Made by a program: the position numbers and the translations under genes | Source of the DNA: Rhabdophis nuchalis | Taxonomy: Eukaryota; Chordata; Lepidosauria; Squamata; Natricidae | Direction: 5' to 3' | DNA length: 64,000 nt | Assembly: GCA_039707465.1 (NCBI GenBank) | Contig: CM077643.1 | Coordinates: 327,790,419 to 327,854,418 of the forward strand | Shown: piece by piece, positions 47,502 through 55,899 of the stretch | Position numbering within the stretch: the stretch's first letter is position 1 | Layout of the letters: each line of letters starts with the position of its first letter | The notes under the pieces: model-generated | Databases searched by the model: none | Told to the model about the DNA's origin: nothing | What the model saw: the letters and a program-made list of their open reading frames with translations, nothing else

Positions 47502-47732
47502 AATAGCAATAGCACTTAGACTTATATACTGCTTTACAGTGCTTTACAACCCTCTCTAAGCAGTTTACAGAGTCAGCAAATTGTCCCCCAAACAATCTGG
47601 GTTCTCATTTTACCCACCTCAGAAGGATGGAAGGCTGAGTCAACCTTGAGACTGGTGAGATCTGAACTGCTGAACTGCAGCTAGCAGTCAGCTGAAGTAT
47701 GCTGCAGTACTGCACTCTAACTACTGCACAGA
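47502..47732 (-). mobile_element. tRNA-derived SINE with AATAGC-type tail, antisense
   Basis: Minus-strand order is a tRNA-like head (TAGTTAGAGTGCAGTACTGC...AGCAGTTCAGATCTCACCAG), a body with CTCAGCCTTCCATCCTTCTG and TTACCCACCTCAGAAGG on the opposite strand, then TATAAGTCTAAGTGCTATTG and GCTATT at 47502. This is the layout I recall for a common snake SINE. Diverged, with no sign of current activity. Confidence 0.7.
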
Positions 47733-47960
47733 GGTCTTATTGTAAACATCTGCATTAACATTAAAATCAGTAAGAAGCAATATCAAAAATGATACCATTA
47801 TAAGAGTGTTTTCAACCATCTACATAAAGGAGGAGTTGGATATTACCTATGTAAATTAAATCATTATGTCTTCAAGAGGGTAAGCCATGGTGCTAAGAGA
47901 TGACTTCCGCTACACCCAGTATCTGCTGAACTAACTTACAGTAGAAGAGAATATATAGCT
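47733..47960. other. No gene or repeat recognised
   Basis: Short unique-looking stretch. Confidence 0.35.
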
Positions 47961-47964
47961 TATA

Positions 47965-48330
47965 ATATATAGCTCAGGGTTGAACTGTGGAGTCCTTGGT
48001 ACTCTCTGACCATGGTTATTTGCTTGAAAACATTTCATTGCCTGACTAGTTCACATCATCAGTGCTAGTGGTGTGTGGTTTGCTCCCTATTTATACATAA
48101 TAGCTTACCTTGTCAGTGTTGGAGGGGTGGGGTGGTCTTCTTTTTGGTAATTCCTTGATTTGGGTATTGTTTTGTGTTAGAATGTGTGGTGTTCATCACT
48201 GTTTGTTTAGGTATTGTTTGCTGGAGAAGATACATTCTGGTCTTTTTGTTTCCTTCTTAGCTTAGTGAGTGGAGCAAACCGCAAGATTCACCAGCACTGA
48301 TAATGTTACCTAATTGAGCTCAGAAAGCAC
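47965..48330. mobile_element. Penelope-type terminal repeats in inverted orientation
   Basis: The antisense arm 47965-48130 (GGGTTGAACTGTGGAGTCCT, then AACATTTCATTGCC) and sense arm 48262-48330 (AGCACTGATAATGTTACCTA) come from the same terminal sequence as 33868-34110. Inverted terminal pairs are a known arrangement of Penelope-like elements. Confidence 0.5.
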
Positions 48331-48907
48331 CAAGAATTCAATTGAACTAACTTAGCTAGGAAAGGCATGGCCAAGAGATTTACTGACCATATTTTCAGAA
48401 GGTAGAAGAAAAATCAAGGGGTTCAAGCTATGTGGAACTGAAATTGACCAATAGATAATGGTCAGTAGTCTAAAAGTATCAGATACATTAGGGAAAACAT
48501 CATGTTGAAGAAAAAAATAAGAAAACTTTAAGATATCCACTTGGGGTCAACCAGAAGTTCTCCAGCTGGACAGACTTGGGGGATGTGAGCTCTGAAGAGT
48601 CTCACACGAACTCTGTCTGACAAACTAACTTCGAGATCAGTTTTTGGATCAGAACCCTCCTGGGGGGGGGTGAAGAAGGGGCAGCATCTCATCAGACTCA
48701 GAGCGAGTGAAACAGGTCTCTCATATGTCAGAGATTTTCCCTCTGAATCGGAGCCCAGGTGGCAGCATGGCAACATGGCTGCACAAGAGCTGGCTCCAGG
48801 CCAAAGCAGCTGAAGAGGACCGTGCAGAGTGAGATGAAAGCATGGTAAGATCTATTAACCCACAGTTATAAATCAGAATTTGGAAAAGGCAAAGAATCTT
48901 CAGAGCA
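48331..48907. other. Unidentified sequence, possibly part of a retroelement 5' region
   Basis: An 82-codon minus frame (48776-48528) has no recognised domain. 'TTATAAATCAGAATTTGGAAAA' at 48866 recurs as 'CATAAATCAGAACTTGAAAAA' at 49823, so the block may be a diverged repeat unit interrupted by the Helitron. Confidence 0.3.
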
Positions 48908-49429
48908 TCTATATAAATAAAAATGTAACAAGAGTTTGTTCAAAACAGCTAATCCTCGAAAGTACTGCACCGATCGCTTCCAAATTTTCATACAACGTTC
49001 CTTTCGAATACAGCACCAATGATATATATAGATTGTGTAGATGTCACACCTGTGCCAGATACATGCAGCAGAAATGTAAAAAATTGTAAAAAAAGGTAGG
49101 TAGATGGATGCAGAGAGAACAGTGAGCCACAGGTATTATGTCATCCTTTATGACATAAAATACTCTGCCAGTAAGATAGGTAGGTAGGTAGGTAGGTAGG
49201 TAGGTAGGTAGGTAGGTAGGTAGGTAGGAAGCTATAGGAATAGAGAGATGGAGGGAGAAATGCAGTAGGTAGGTAGGTAGGTAGGTATGTGGATAGAGAG
49301 AGGGAGAAATACAGTAGGTAGGTGTGGTGGCTGTGTGTATGTGTTTGTGTGCAGGTGTAGATCTACACAAAGATTGGTTGGTCATTTAACCACTCTGGGC
49401 CACAGCAACGCGTGGCCGGGAACAGCTAG
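48908..49429 (+). mobile_element. Short non-autonomous Helitron
   Basis: Starts TCTATATAAATAAAAATG after A and ends GTGGCCGGGAACAGCTAG before T. It shares the GTACTGCACCGATCGCTT interior with the 47084 copy and has a (GTAG)13-like expansion at 49177-49228. 522 bp, no coding. Confidence 0.82.
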
Positions 49430-50081
49430 TAAATAATATTGATGGACAGATTGGGATTTTTGCAAAAAGAAAGAAGGGGGGAAATGGAGGGTTGAATCAC
49501 TAGCCCCAAAGAGAGCCATTTGCTTAAAATAATTTGGACAGAAAGGAGAAAGAAGATAAGTGACAAACCCACTTAAACACAACCCATTTAAACACAAACT
49601 CTAAATTTGGTTTTGGACATGAAAAGATTGTGTTTTTAAAGGAGTCTAGGAGCGTGAAGATTTGCTTTGTCCGAATGTCTTTTAACTAACATATCTTAAG
49701 CAACTCAAATTAATGAGAACTGGAATGCAACAAGGAAGAAAGATCAAGAAAAAAGCATCATCTCCTTACTGACAACTGATAACCTAATCTTGCCTGTGTG
49801 GGAAATTCTAATTAACCAACTGTCATAAATCAGAACTTGAAAAAGCAGGAGGGAAGAGAAACATACCCAAATTTGGCTGTATGCAAGTCTGTTCCAATTA
49901 ATATATTTTGAGCAATTATAACCAATGAGAAGCGGAAAGTACCAAGAAAAAAATAATAACAAAATCAAGAACTAGGGAAATACGAAGTCTTTTTTTCTTT
50001 TTTTTTCCTGCAAAAGATCAAGATGGCTCCAGCTTCTATTCCATTTACAGTAGTAGAATTAACTAAATTTAAGATAGACCA
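49430..50081. other. Unidentified sequence, possible repeat
   Basis: Shares the 'ATAAATCAGAA' block with 48866 as noted there. No reading frame or named family supported. Confidence 0.3.
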
Positions 50082-50186
50082 GAATTGCCGAAACATTGCA
50101 AAGACAATCTCATTCTTACAGAGGAAAACACCCAAATACAACAAGACCAGCATACCTACACCCCTGAAAATCTACGAAAACGAATA
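50082..50186 (+). mobile_element. Penelope-like 3' terminus, sense, truncated
   Basis: 'AGAATTGCCGAAACATTGCAA' and GAGGAAAACACCCAAATACA correspond to the 3' end of the antisense Penelope-like element at 51170-52432. It runs directly into a GATA array. Confidence 0.6.
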
Positions 50187-50207
50187 GATATATAGATATA
50201 TAGATAT

Positions 50208-50291
<84 letters not shown>
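50187..50291. repeat. (GATA)n microsatellite
   Basis: About 24 GATA units follow three GATATA transitions, at the 3' end of a Penelope-type terminus. Confidence 0.92.
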
Positions 50292-50292
<1 letters not shown>

Positions 50293-50361
50293 TGTTTTCA
50301 CAACTTCCTGTTAGGGCCCCATTAAGGGAGGAGACATCTGCCTGAGATGCATTACAGCCCC

Positions 50362-50372
50362 GGTTCGAATCC
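50362..50372 (+). promoter_or_regulatory. Pol III B box (unit 1)
   Basis: GGTTCGAATCC is the exact tRNA T-arm / internal promoter consensus. The corresponding A box is lost in this truncated unit. Confidence 0.6.
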
Positions 50373-50385
50373 CAGTAAAGGGTAT

Positions 50386-50432
50386 GGCCAACTGATGAGA
50401 GCTAATAAGCTCGAAATAGATCTATCTTGGTC
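50386..50432 (+). ncRNA. Hammerhead ribozyme 1
   Basis: All hammerhead parts are in the right order. Stem I GGCCAA (50386-50391) pairs with TTGGTC (50427-50432), six pairs with one G-U. The core CTGATGA is at 50392-50398. Stem II GAGCT (50399-50403) pairs with AGCTC (50408-50412) round an AATA loop. GAAA is at 50413-50416. Stem III ATAGA pairs with TCTAT (50416-50425). Position 17 is C at 50426, so the predicted self-cleavage site is after 50426 in an AUC context. The short, loopless, self-complementary stem III suggests action as a dimer, as for Penelope-associated hammerheads. Flanked by a Pol III B box upstream. Confidence 0.8.
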
Positions 50433-50707
50433 TCTCAAATTTAAATTTATTGATCAGCTCATAAAAACTAACACACATATCTAAAAAAAATTTACACAAT
50501 GGAACTCATGGTTCTCTGTCTAGATGGTCTCTGGTGATGAGCCGAAAGGCAGAGAAGGAAACAGTATGTCTCCTCCCTTAATGGGGCCCTAACAGGAAGT
50601 TGTGAAAACAATTATCTATACTAAATACTCCTGTCTCAGCTGATGCAATAAGGTAGAGCCGGTTAGGCTGAATTGCTAGGCTTCTGCCTGAGATGCATTA
50701 CAGCCCC

Positions 50708-50718
50708 GGTTCGAATCC
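50708..50718 (+). promoter_or_regulatory. Pol III B box (unit 2)
   Basis: GGTTCGAATCC, perfect consensus, 13 bp upstream of hammerhead stem I. The A box in the head is degenerate. Confidence 0.6.
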
Positions 50719-50731
50719 CAGTAAAGGGTAT

Positions 50732-50778
50732 GGCCAACTGATGAGAGCTAATAAGCTTGAAATAGATCTATCTTGGTC
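50732..50778 (+). ncRNA. Hammerhead ribozyme 2
   Basis: Same architecture as the first: GGCCAA (50732-50737) with TTGGTC (50773-50778), CTGATGA 50738-50744, stem II GAGCT/AGCTT (50745-50749, 50754-50758; one G-U wobble), GAAA 50759-50762, stem III ATAGA/TCTAT 50762-50771, predicted cleavage after C 50772. The only difference from copy 1 is C-to-T in stem II, which preserves pairing. Confidence 0.8.
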
Positions 50779-50814
50779 TCTCAAATTTAAATTTATTGAC
50801 CAGCTCATAAAAAC

Positions 50815-50817
<3 letters not shown>

Positions 50818-50853
<36 letters not shown>
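50818..50853. repeat. (AC)n microsatellite
   Basis: About 17 AC units at the end of the ribozyme unit's AACACACAC segment. Confidence 0.9.
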
Positions 50854-50856
<3 letters not shown>

Positions 50857-51065
50857 GTTAGTTTTATGAGCTGATCAATAAATTAAATTAGAGAGAGAAT
50901 TTATTGATCAGCTCATAAAACTAACACACATATCTAAAAAATTACACAACGTAATTCTTGGTTTGCTGTCTAGATGGTCTCTGGTGATGAGCAGAAAGGC
51001 AGGAAAGGAAACAGTATGTCTCCTCCCTTAACTGGGGCCTTTTAACAGGTTGTTGTGAAACAATT

Positions 51066-51169
<104 letters not shown>

Positions 51170-51227
51170 ATATGCTGGTATTGCTGTCTTCGGGTGTTTT
51201 CCCATGTAAGTATGAAATTGTTATTGC

Positions 51228-51261
51228 AACGTTTCGGCAAGATCTCACTTGCCATCTTCAG
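51228..51261 (-). ncRNA. Hammerhead-like motif in the Penelope 3' UTR
   Basis: Minus strand: CTGAAGA (51261-51255) fits the CUGANGA core. One unpaired T follows, then a perfect six-pair stem GGCAAG/CTTGCC, then GAAAC and GTT. The extra unpaired base before stem II and a weak stem I deviate from the canonical fold, so activity is doubtful. The same layout recurs in decayed form in the terminal repeats at 8.9, 25.9, 33.9 and 48 kb. Confidence 0.45.
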
Positions 51262-51559
51262 GCTTCGGTCTGCGGTTACGAAGGCGTCGCCCTTCCTTAA
51301 ATCTTGGTTGGGGGGGTGGAATGCTGACTGTTGTTGTGAGTGGGTTGATTGGCTGTGCAGCTGTATCATGATTGGTAGATTGATGCTGATTGGTCTTATT
51401 TGTATGTTTCTCCTTATTTTGAATTTCAACGGCTTGGGTGGAGGGTGGGGCTCATCTGTTGGTCAGTGCTGGTTTCCAAATGTCTGGTAGGCGGGAGGTG
51501 TTGTCACGTTTGTTCTTATTGTTAGGTTGCTTCTCTATTTCGATGGCTTCTCTGATTAT

Positions 51560-52432
51560 TCTCCTGTTCAGCTGTTCAGCCTTGGAGATCAATTTAGTTC
51601 CTTGAAAGTCAATATCATGTCCTGTAGTTTTGAAATGTTGATAAAGAGATGAGGTATTAAGATGATTTTTAATGCATTTTTATGTTCTGCGATACGTGCA
51701 CTTATCCTTCTGTTGGTTTGTCCTATGTAAATGGCAGGGCAGATTTTACATGGAATTTTGTAGACTCCTTGGCTTTCTAGCTGGATCTTGTCTTTGGGAT
51801 TCCTTAGGATATTGGTTATTTTTTGGTCGGTGTTGAAGGCTGCCTTGATGTTGTGCTTGTGGAGAATTTTGCTGATTTTGTCTGTGGTACCTTTGATGTA
51901 TGGGAGGAGGGCAATGCCATTTTCCTGTTCTTTGTATTGGCTCTTGGGGGGTGTCTCTTTTTGGATTAGTTTGGTGATTGTTTTTCTTCAAAATCCATTG
52001 GATAGTAATGCATTTGTGAGAAAGTGTAATTCGGTTTTCAGGTGGTCTTTGTCAGCTAGGCGTTTGGTTCTGTATATGAGGGTTTTGGCTACAGAGTTTA
52101 TCTGTGCAGGGTGGTGATGGGATTGTGCATTTAGGTAGCGGTTGGTGTGTGTTTTTTTCCAGTAGATGGTGAGTCCCAGGGACAATTAGGTTTTTTGTAG
52201 ATTAGGATGTCTAGAAAAGGAAGTTGGTTATTAGCTTCTATTTCCATAGTAAACTGTATTTTGAGGTGTAGGTCATTGAGGTATGTGAGGAAGTTGTCCA
52301 GTTTTTCTTTCCCATGTGGCCAAATTACGAAAGTGTCATCTACATATCTGAGCCAGAGTTTGGGTTTGTGTTCAGATTTGTCTAAGGCATTGGTTTCAAA
52401 ATGTTCCATGTATAAGTTTGCAATGATGGGCG
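51560..52432 (-). pseudogene. Penelope-like RT / GIY-YIG protein remnant
   Basis: From 52432 the frame gives SSPIIANLYMEHFETNAL, then WLRYVDDTFVIWPHG with the RT YVDD catalytic motif, and FTMEIEANNQLPFLDILIYKK, up to a frameshift near 52150. Another frame continues KTHTNRYLNAQSHHHPAQ to about 51990, where a stop intervenes. Then comes GVYKIPCKICPAIYIGQTNRR-like sequence at about 51770-51690: the GVY...YIG signature and the following Arg of a GIY-YIG nuclease, then AEHK. The order matches Penelope-like elements and not LINEs. Frame breaks and truncation show it is dead. Confidence 0.78.
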
Positions 52433-52460
52433 AGCTCGAAATAGATCTATACTAGTCTTC
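52433..52460 (+). ncRNA. Half hammerhead at the Penelope junction
   Basis: GAGCTCGAAATAGATCTAT followed by ACTAGTC supplies the 3' half of stem II, GAAA, palindromic stem III and the cleavage-side strand, but CTGATGA is absent because Penelope sequence begins at 52432. The head of this unit is lost. Confidence 0.55.
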
Positions 52461-52489
52461 CTGATTTATTTATTGATCAGCTCAAAAAC

Positions 52490-52525
<36 letters not shown>
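52460..52525 (+). mobile_element. Tail of a truncated hammerhead unit
   Basis: TTATTTATTGATCAGCTCAAAA followed by AACACAC repeats (AC array 52493-52525) is the segment downstream of the ribozyme in the other units. Confidence 0.5.
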
Positions 52526-52528
<3 letters not shown>

Positions 52529-52608
52529 GGTTGTGTCATCCTAGTCTCCTTGATTTATTTATTGATCAGCTCAAAAAACCTTTTATGTGTGCAGCTCAAA
52601 AAACCTTT

Positions 52609-52641
<33 letters not shown>

Positions 52642-52673
52642 GGTTTTGAGCTGATAAATAAATAAGCAAGGGG

Positions 52674-52720
52674 CACTAGGATAGATCTATTTCGATCTAT
52701 TTAGCTCTCATCAGCTAGCC
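52674..52720 (-). ncRNA. Hammerhead ribozyme 3
   Basis: Minus strand: GGCTAG (52720-52715) pairs with CTAGTG (52679-52674) over five positions. CTGATGA 52714-52708; stem II GAGCT/AGATC with one mismatch; GAAA 52693-52690; stem III ATAGA/TCTAT 52690-52681; cleavage predicted after C (complement of 52680). Stem I differs in sequence from copies 1 and 2 on both strands yet still pairs (CCAA/TTGG against CTAG/CTAG), a compensatory change supporting a functional fold. Confidence 0.72.
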
Positions 52721-52732
52721 ATACCCTTACTG

Positions 52733-52787
52733 GGATTTGAACCAGGGAAGTATTACATGTGAATCAGTTGTAATTGCCACTAGACCA
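52733..52787 (-). promoter_or_regulatory. Type 2 Pol III promoter (A and B boxes)
   Basis: A box TGGTCTAGTGG at 52787-52777 and B box GGTTCAAATCC at 52743-52733, 33 bp apart, in a tRNA-like head. A functional tRNA gene is not proposed because the acceptor and anticodon stems do not close well. Confidence 0.6.
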
Positions 52788-52797
52788 CTGGTTCATA

Positions 52798-53790
52798 TAT
52801 ATATAATGTCCTCTTGGATAAACTGACATGCAAAAAGATGGTGAAATGCAAAAAGATCGTGAAATGGAAGCTACTCATTTTTGCAGACCAGATATGTAAA
52901 TGTAGTTTTATGTATTCTGATAAGCTCTGTTGCCAAATATTCAAGGAAACTAAATACAAATGGTCCCTTTACATCTTTAATCAACTGAAGACATATCGTT
53001 TTTATCTGCACACCTGTTTTTTTTAAAAATTACATGCCTAAAAATACAAAAGGTGTATTAAAAAACACTCTGTTAAAATATGTATCATTTAACTAAACTC
53101 ATCAAAGAGACAAGGTTGATATCAGCAACCTGCCAAATAGATATGTTGTATATGCTGATAATATGGCCTATATGACCTCAATCTTTTTTTGGGGGGGCGG
53201 AAGCAATTGCCGGTCTCTCATAATTACAGATTGAAGCATTTTAGAAGCAGCTAAATTTTCTTTCATCAAAAGCTTCCATTTTTCAAATCTGTCTCAGATA
53301 CATTTGCATTCTATAAATATTTATGGTTATATGTTTGCATTTATTAAAATGACCTGCCAGGAAACAAACTTTGCAGAATATACCAATTGAATACTGACGG
53401 CAGCATTTATTTTTTATGCTTCCTTGCTTGATAAGCAATTGGCCATTGTGAATGGATGCACTAATTAAAGATTGTTGCTCCATGGAGCAAAAGCGATAAA
53501 ATTGTCCTAACCAGGCCACTCCAGTTTCTTAGCCGCATCTATTTTTTAACATAGTCCCCAACAGAACACTTAAAATGTGGCTCTTCCAAAACAAAAGATT
53601 ATGTGTTCTTTCTCTTTGGGATTGTAACATTTTTAATTCTTTGGAAATGGAAGAAAAAGACCTAAGTATGATGTCAAAGCTGCAATGTGAAAACCTGATG
53701 TCACAGTCTGTATGGAAGTTAATAGACCTTAGTCTATTCCGTAGAAATACATTCAGGTGTATGGACCAAAATTAGACATTCTCCTTTGAG
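52798..53790. other. No gene or repeat recognised
   Basis: AT-rich unique-looking DNA; frames up to 78 codons without resemblance. Confidence 0.4.
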
Positions 53791-53799
53791 AAGAGCAAA

Positions 53800-54020
53800 A
53801 TTTCTGGTGATTTCTTGGATATATTCATTTAGTTTTCTTGGCAGTAATATGGAAATGGATTGCAATTGCCTTCTTCCTGGATGTTGGGTTAACTTCACTG
53901 TCTAGCTTGTACCCTTTAAATCTCTAGTGGTCTCCCATGCTAAATTGTAGTGATTCTACTTGACCAACCGAGGCCCACTAGATGCTGTTGCCTAACTTGT
54001 GTGTGGCATAGTTTCAATTC
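53800..54020 (-). mobile_element. Degraded tRNA-derived SINE, antisense
   Basis: Minus-strand 'CCAGGAAGAAGGCAATTGCAA' and TACTGCCAAGAAAACTAAAT resemble the body of the SINE at 54957 (TAGGAAGCAGGCAGTGGCAAA, CTTGCCAAGAAAGCTGC). Head region eroded. Confidence 0.35.
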
Positions 54021-54074
54021 AAGTCAATGGATTTTATTGAATTTGTTCATGAAGCCAATAAATAATATTGTGGG

Positions 54075-54745
54075 GAAAATTGCCTGCTTAAATAAGAAAA
54101 CAAAGTATTTGCTGAGCCTTGGCATGCACAAGTATAATGACCTTTTCACCATGAATGTAGTTTGGTGTTCTATAGTTGCCAAGAAAATTGTCGATGACAT
54201 CCTTGAATGTTTTCCAGACAATTTTCTCTGGTCATACTTATAGATCTTTGAAAAGCTAGTCATGGATGACTTATCTGATCTGTGGACTGACCGAAATGCC
54301 TTTCTTAATCTTGGCATCAGTTTTTCTTGTAAACTTCTGTCTCAGATAATGAAAACCTTCACCTTCTTTGTTCATTGCTTCCACAAAACTTTTCATCAGT
54401 TTTATGTGACACAGTAAAAATATCCTCATTGGGTCCTCAAAATTTGTCATGTTTCCGTGTTTTTCTGTCATGGAATCAAATTCTAGTGGTCATTTCCTTT
54501 TAATGTAATATGTAATATTCCCTTGCATGGCTGACCCATTCACATATGTCATTATACTACTTTGTATATCCAAGCTGCATTTCAAGCAGAAGAGCGACTA
54601 CTTTTAGTTTGTCACAGATATTACAGTTGTACTTGGTGTACTGGATATGCTCCAATAGTGGTTCCATGTTTTTGTATATTTCTTTCACATATGGAACATA
54701 GCCAACAGGTACTAAAAGATACATTGCAAAAACAGAGTTCTATAG
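54075..54745 (-). pseudogene. Decayed copy of a dispersed, transposon-associated protein family
   Basis: Broken minus-strand frames give YVKEIYKNMEPLLEHI, YTKYNCNICDKLKVVALLLE, MQLGYTK, then PMRIFLLCHIKLMKSFVEAM, NKEGEGFHYLRQKF and IKKGISVSPQIR, then KIVWKTFKDVIDNFLGNY. I recall a family of repetitive hypothetical proteins in many animal genomes with this motif order (NICGDLKV...LGMQLGYTK...HIKLGLMKNFVKAM...GIFVGPQIR...NFLGN). It probably belongs to a mobile element, but I cannot name it. Several stops and frameshifts, no intron-like structure and no start make it a dead insertion. A host gene is unlikely. Confidence 0.55.
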
Positions 54746-54879
54746 CATGGTACGTGATAGGTTAAATTACAAGTTATTTTCATGAGTAGCACCCAAAAAT
54801 TTATAAGATTTTGATTTTGCTTTACTCTGTTGCCTGTTTCTCCATTGCAGCATAGCAAGATCCACTTTGATAGCAAGAG

Positions 54880-54940
54880 GTAGGTGATTTAACAACTGGT
54901 TTGCCTAAACTGTTGCGAACCAGCTGAATCGCACCACTGG
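54880..54940 (+). mobile_element. hAT right-end fragment
   Basis: 'AACCAGCTGAATCGCACCACTG' ends like the CAGTGGTGGGATTC-type hAT termini, read in reverse. The other end was not found. Confidence 0.4.
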
Positions 54941-54956
54941 TTTATGCCATGTATAA

Positions 54957-55190
54957 GTGGTTTGGTATAGTGGTTAAGACATCAGGCTAGAACCAGGAGA
55001 CCATGAATTGCCTTAGGCAGAAAGCCAACAGGGCACCTTTGGCTAGCCATTTTCTTTCAGTCCTAGGAAGCAGGCAGTGGCAAACGATTTCTGAAAAACC
55101 TTGCCAAGAAAGCTGCAAGGACTTGCCAGGCAGTTGCCAGGATTAAACAACTGACTTGAAGTCACTCTATAGCCCCAAAGTCATTGTGTA
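54957..55190 (+). mobile_element. tRNA-derived SINE
   Basis: A-box-like TGGTATAGTGG at 54963-54973, then TTAAGACATCAGGCTAGAAC and CAGGAGACC, as in common squamate SINEs. The B box is eroded. The body has GGAAGCAGGCAGTGGCAAAC and CCTTGCCAAGAAAGCTGCA. The 3' end is cut by an L2 copy. Not a functional tRNA. Confidence 0.65.
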
Positions 55191-55310
55191 TGACAACCCT
55201 GGACAACCATGTGACGGCCGTGACCAGGGGGGCATTCTACCAGGTTCACCTGGTACGCCAGTTGCGTCCCTTTCTTGACCGAGATGCCCTCCGCACTGTC
55301 ACTCTATTTA

Positions 55311-55442
55311 TTTATTTATTTTTATTTATTTCAAATTTATAAACTGCCCCCTCTCCCCGAAGGGACTCGGGGCAGTGTACAGGAAAATTAAAAACATCAA
55401 AAAACATACAATATATATAAAGTTAAAAACGAATTAAATTAC
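55311..55442 (-). mobile_element. L2 3' UTR inserted in L2, antisense
   Basis: 'TTATTTATTTCAAATTTATAAA' then CTGCCCCCTCTCCCCGAAGG and GACTCGGGGCAGTGTACAGG is the antisense tail. About 130 bp, no coding. Confidence 0.72.
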
Positions 55443-55552
55443 CCTGTACTCTAGCACTCGTGACGTCTCGCTTGGACTATTGTAACGCTCTCTACATGGG
55501 GCTCCCCTTGAGGTGCACCCGGAGGCTCCAGTTGGTTCAGAATGCGGCCGCG

Positions 55553-55811
55553 CAGGGGATATCAGGACGACCACGGACCTCCGCTCCTTCCGTCTTAAAT
55601 TAAAGACTCACTTTTTCTGTCTGGCCGGCCTAGGATGAGTCTCTCTGCCTCTGGGGTTTTATGGGGAATTAGTATTATTTAGTTTTAATGGGAATTTTAG
55701 CGCAGGTTATATTTAATTTGTTTTTAGAATTGTTGTATGTATTTGGTTTTTATTCTACCTGTGCACCGCCCCGAGTCCCTGTGGGGAGAGGGTGCGGTTT
55801 TACAAATTAAA

Positions 55812-55896
<85 letters not shown>
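55553..55896 (+). mobile_element. L2 3' end with long ATT tail inserted in L2
   Basis: Starts GATATCAGGACGACCACGGA (the last 30 codons of ORF2, ending about 55637), the 3' UTR with hairpin CCGCCCCGAGTCCCTGTGGGGAGAGGGTGCGG, then (ATT)n at 55808-55896. Confidence 0.77.
55808..55896. repeat. (ATT)n microsatellite grown from an L2 tail
   Basis: About 29 pure ATT units immediately after the L2 hairpin. Confidence 0.92.

Positions 55897-55899
<3 letters not shown>

Larger units (their letters stand above)
50336..50615 (+). mobile_element. Short retroelement: tRNA-like head + hammerhead + tail (unit 1)
   Basis: The unit starts in a tRNA-like head whose B box GGTTCGAATCC (50362-50372) is a perfect Pol III consensus. 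It continues into a complete hammerhead fold (50386-50432), then TTATTGATCAGCTCATAAAA, ACACACATATCT, and a 3' body GTCTAGATGGTCTCTGGTGATG...TGTCTCCTCCCTTAA...AACAGGAAGTTGTG. The 5' part of the head with the A box is missing. An inverted 43-bp copy of its 3' end lies just upstream (50292-50334). It encodes no protein. Confidence 0.65.
50650..51065 (+). mobile_element. tRNA-like head + hammerhead + (AC)n element (unit 2)
   Basis: It has a longer head than unit 1 (from about 50650, GGTAGAGCCGGTTAGGC), B box GGTTCGAATCC at 50708-50718, a hammerhead at 50732-50778, and the TTATTGACCAGCTCATAAAA segment. Then comes (AC)n at 50818-50853, an inverted copy of the segment, and the same 3' body as unit 1 (GTCTAGATGGTCTCTGGTG, TGTCTCCTCCCTTAA) to 51065. 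The two units are in tandem, and head and body are about 90% or more alike by eye. Confidence 0.65.
51170..52432 (-). mobile_element. Penelope-like retroelement, 5'-truncated, antisense
   Basis: Minus-strand order is RT palm, C-terminal RT and linker, GIY-YIG endonuclease, 3' UTR and terminal sequence. Penelope-like elements use an RT related to telomerase plus a GIY-YIG nuclease. The RT N-terminal half is missing, with the break at 52432 inside a truncated hammerhead unit. The 3' UTR ends next to a hexanucleotide array. Several frameshifts and stops make it defective. Confidence 0.78.
52585..52797 (-). mobile_element. tRNA-like head + hammerhead element, antisense (unit 3)
   Basis: This is the unit with the best preserved head. 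Minus strand: A box TGGTCTAGTGG (52787-52777), B box GGTTCAAATCC (52743-52733) 33 bp later, a hammerhead (52720-52674), then TTGCTTATTTATTTATCAGC, TCAAAACCTAACACAC and the (TG)n at 52612-52640 on the plus strand. Box spacing is right for a type 2 Pol III promoter. It is convergent, tail to tail, with the truncated unit at 52433. Confidence 0.68.

Noticed and set aside
48528..48776. 82-codon minus-strand frame as a host exon
   Set aside because: No recognised domain and it lies in a suspected repeat; kept only as unidentified sequence.
50648..50735. Functional tRNA gene upstream of a hammerhead
   Set aside because: The B box is perfect but no acceptor or anticodon stem closes; better read as a SINE-type head.
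54963..55030. tRNA gene
   Set aside because: A-box-like sequence present but the B box and cloverleaf are eroded and a SINE body follows.
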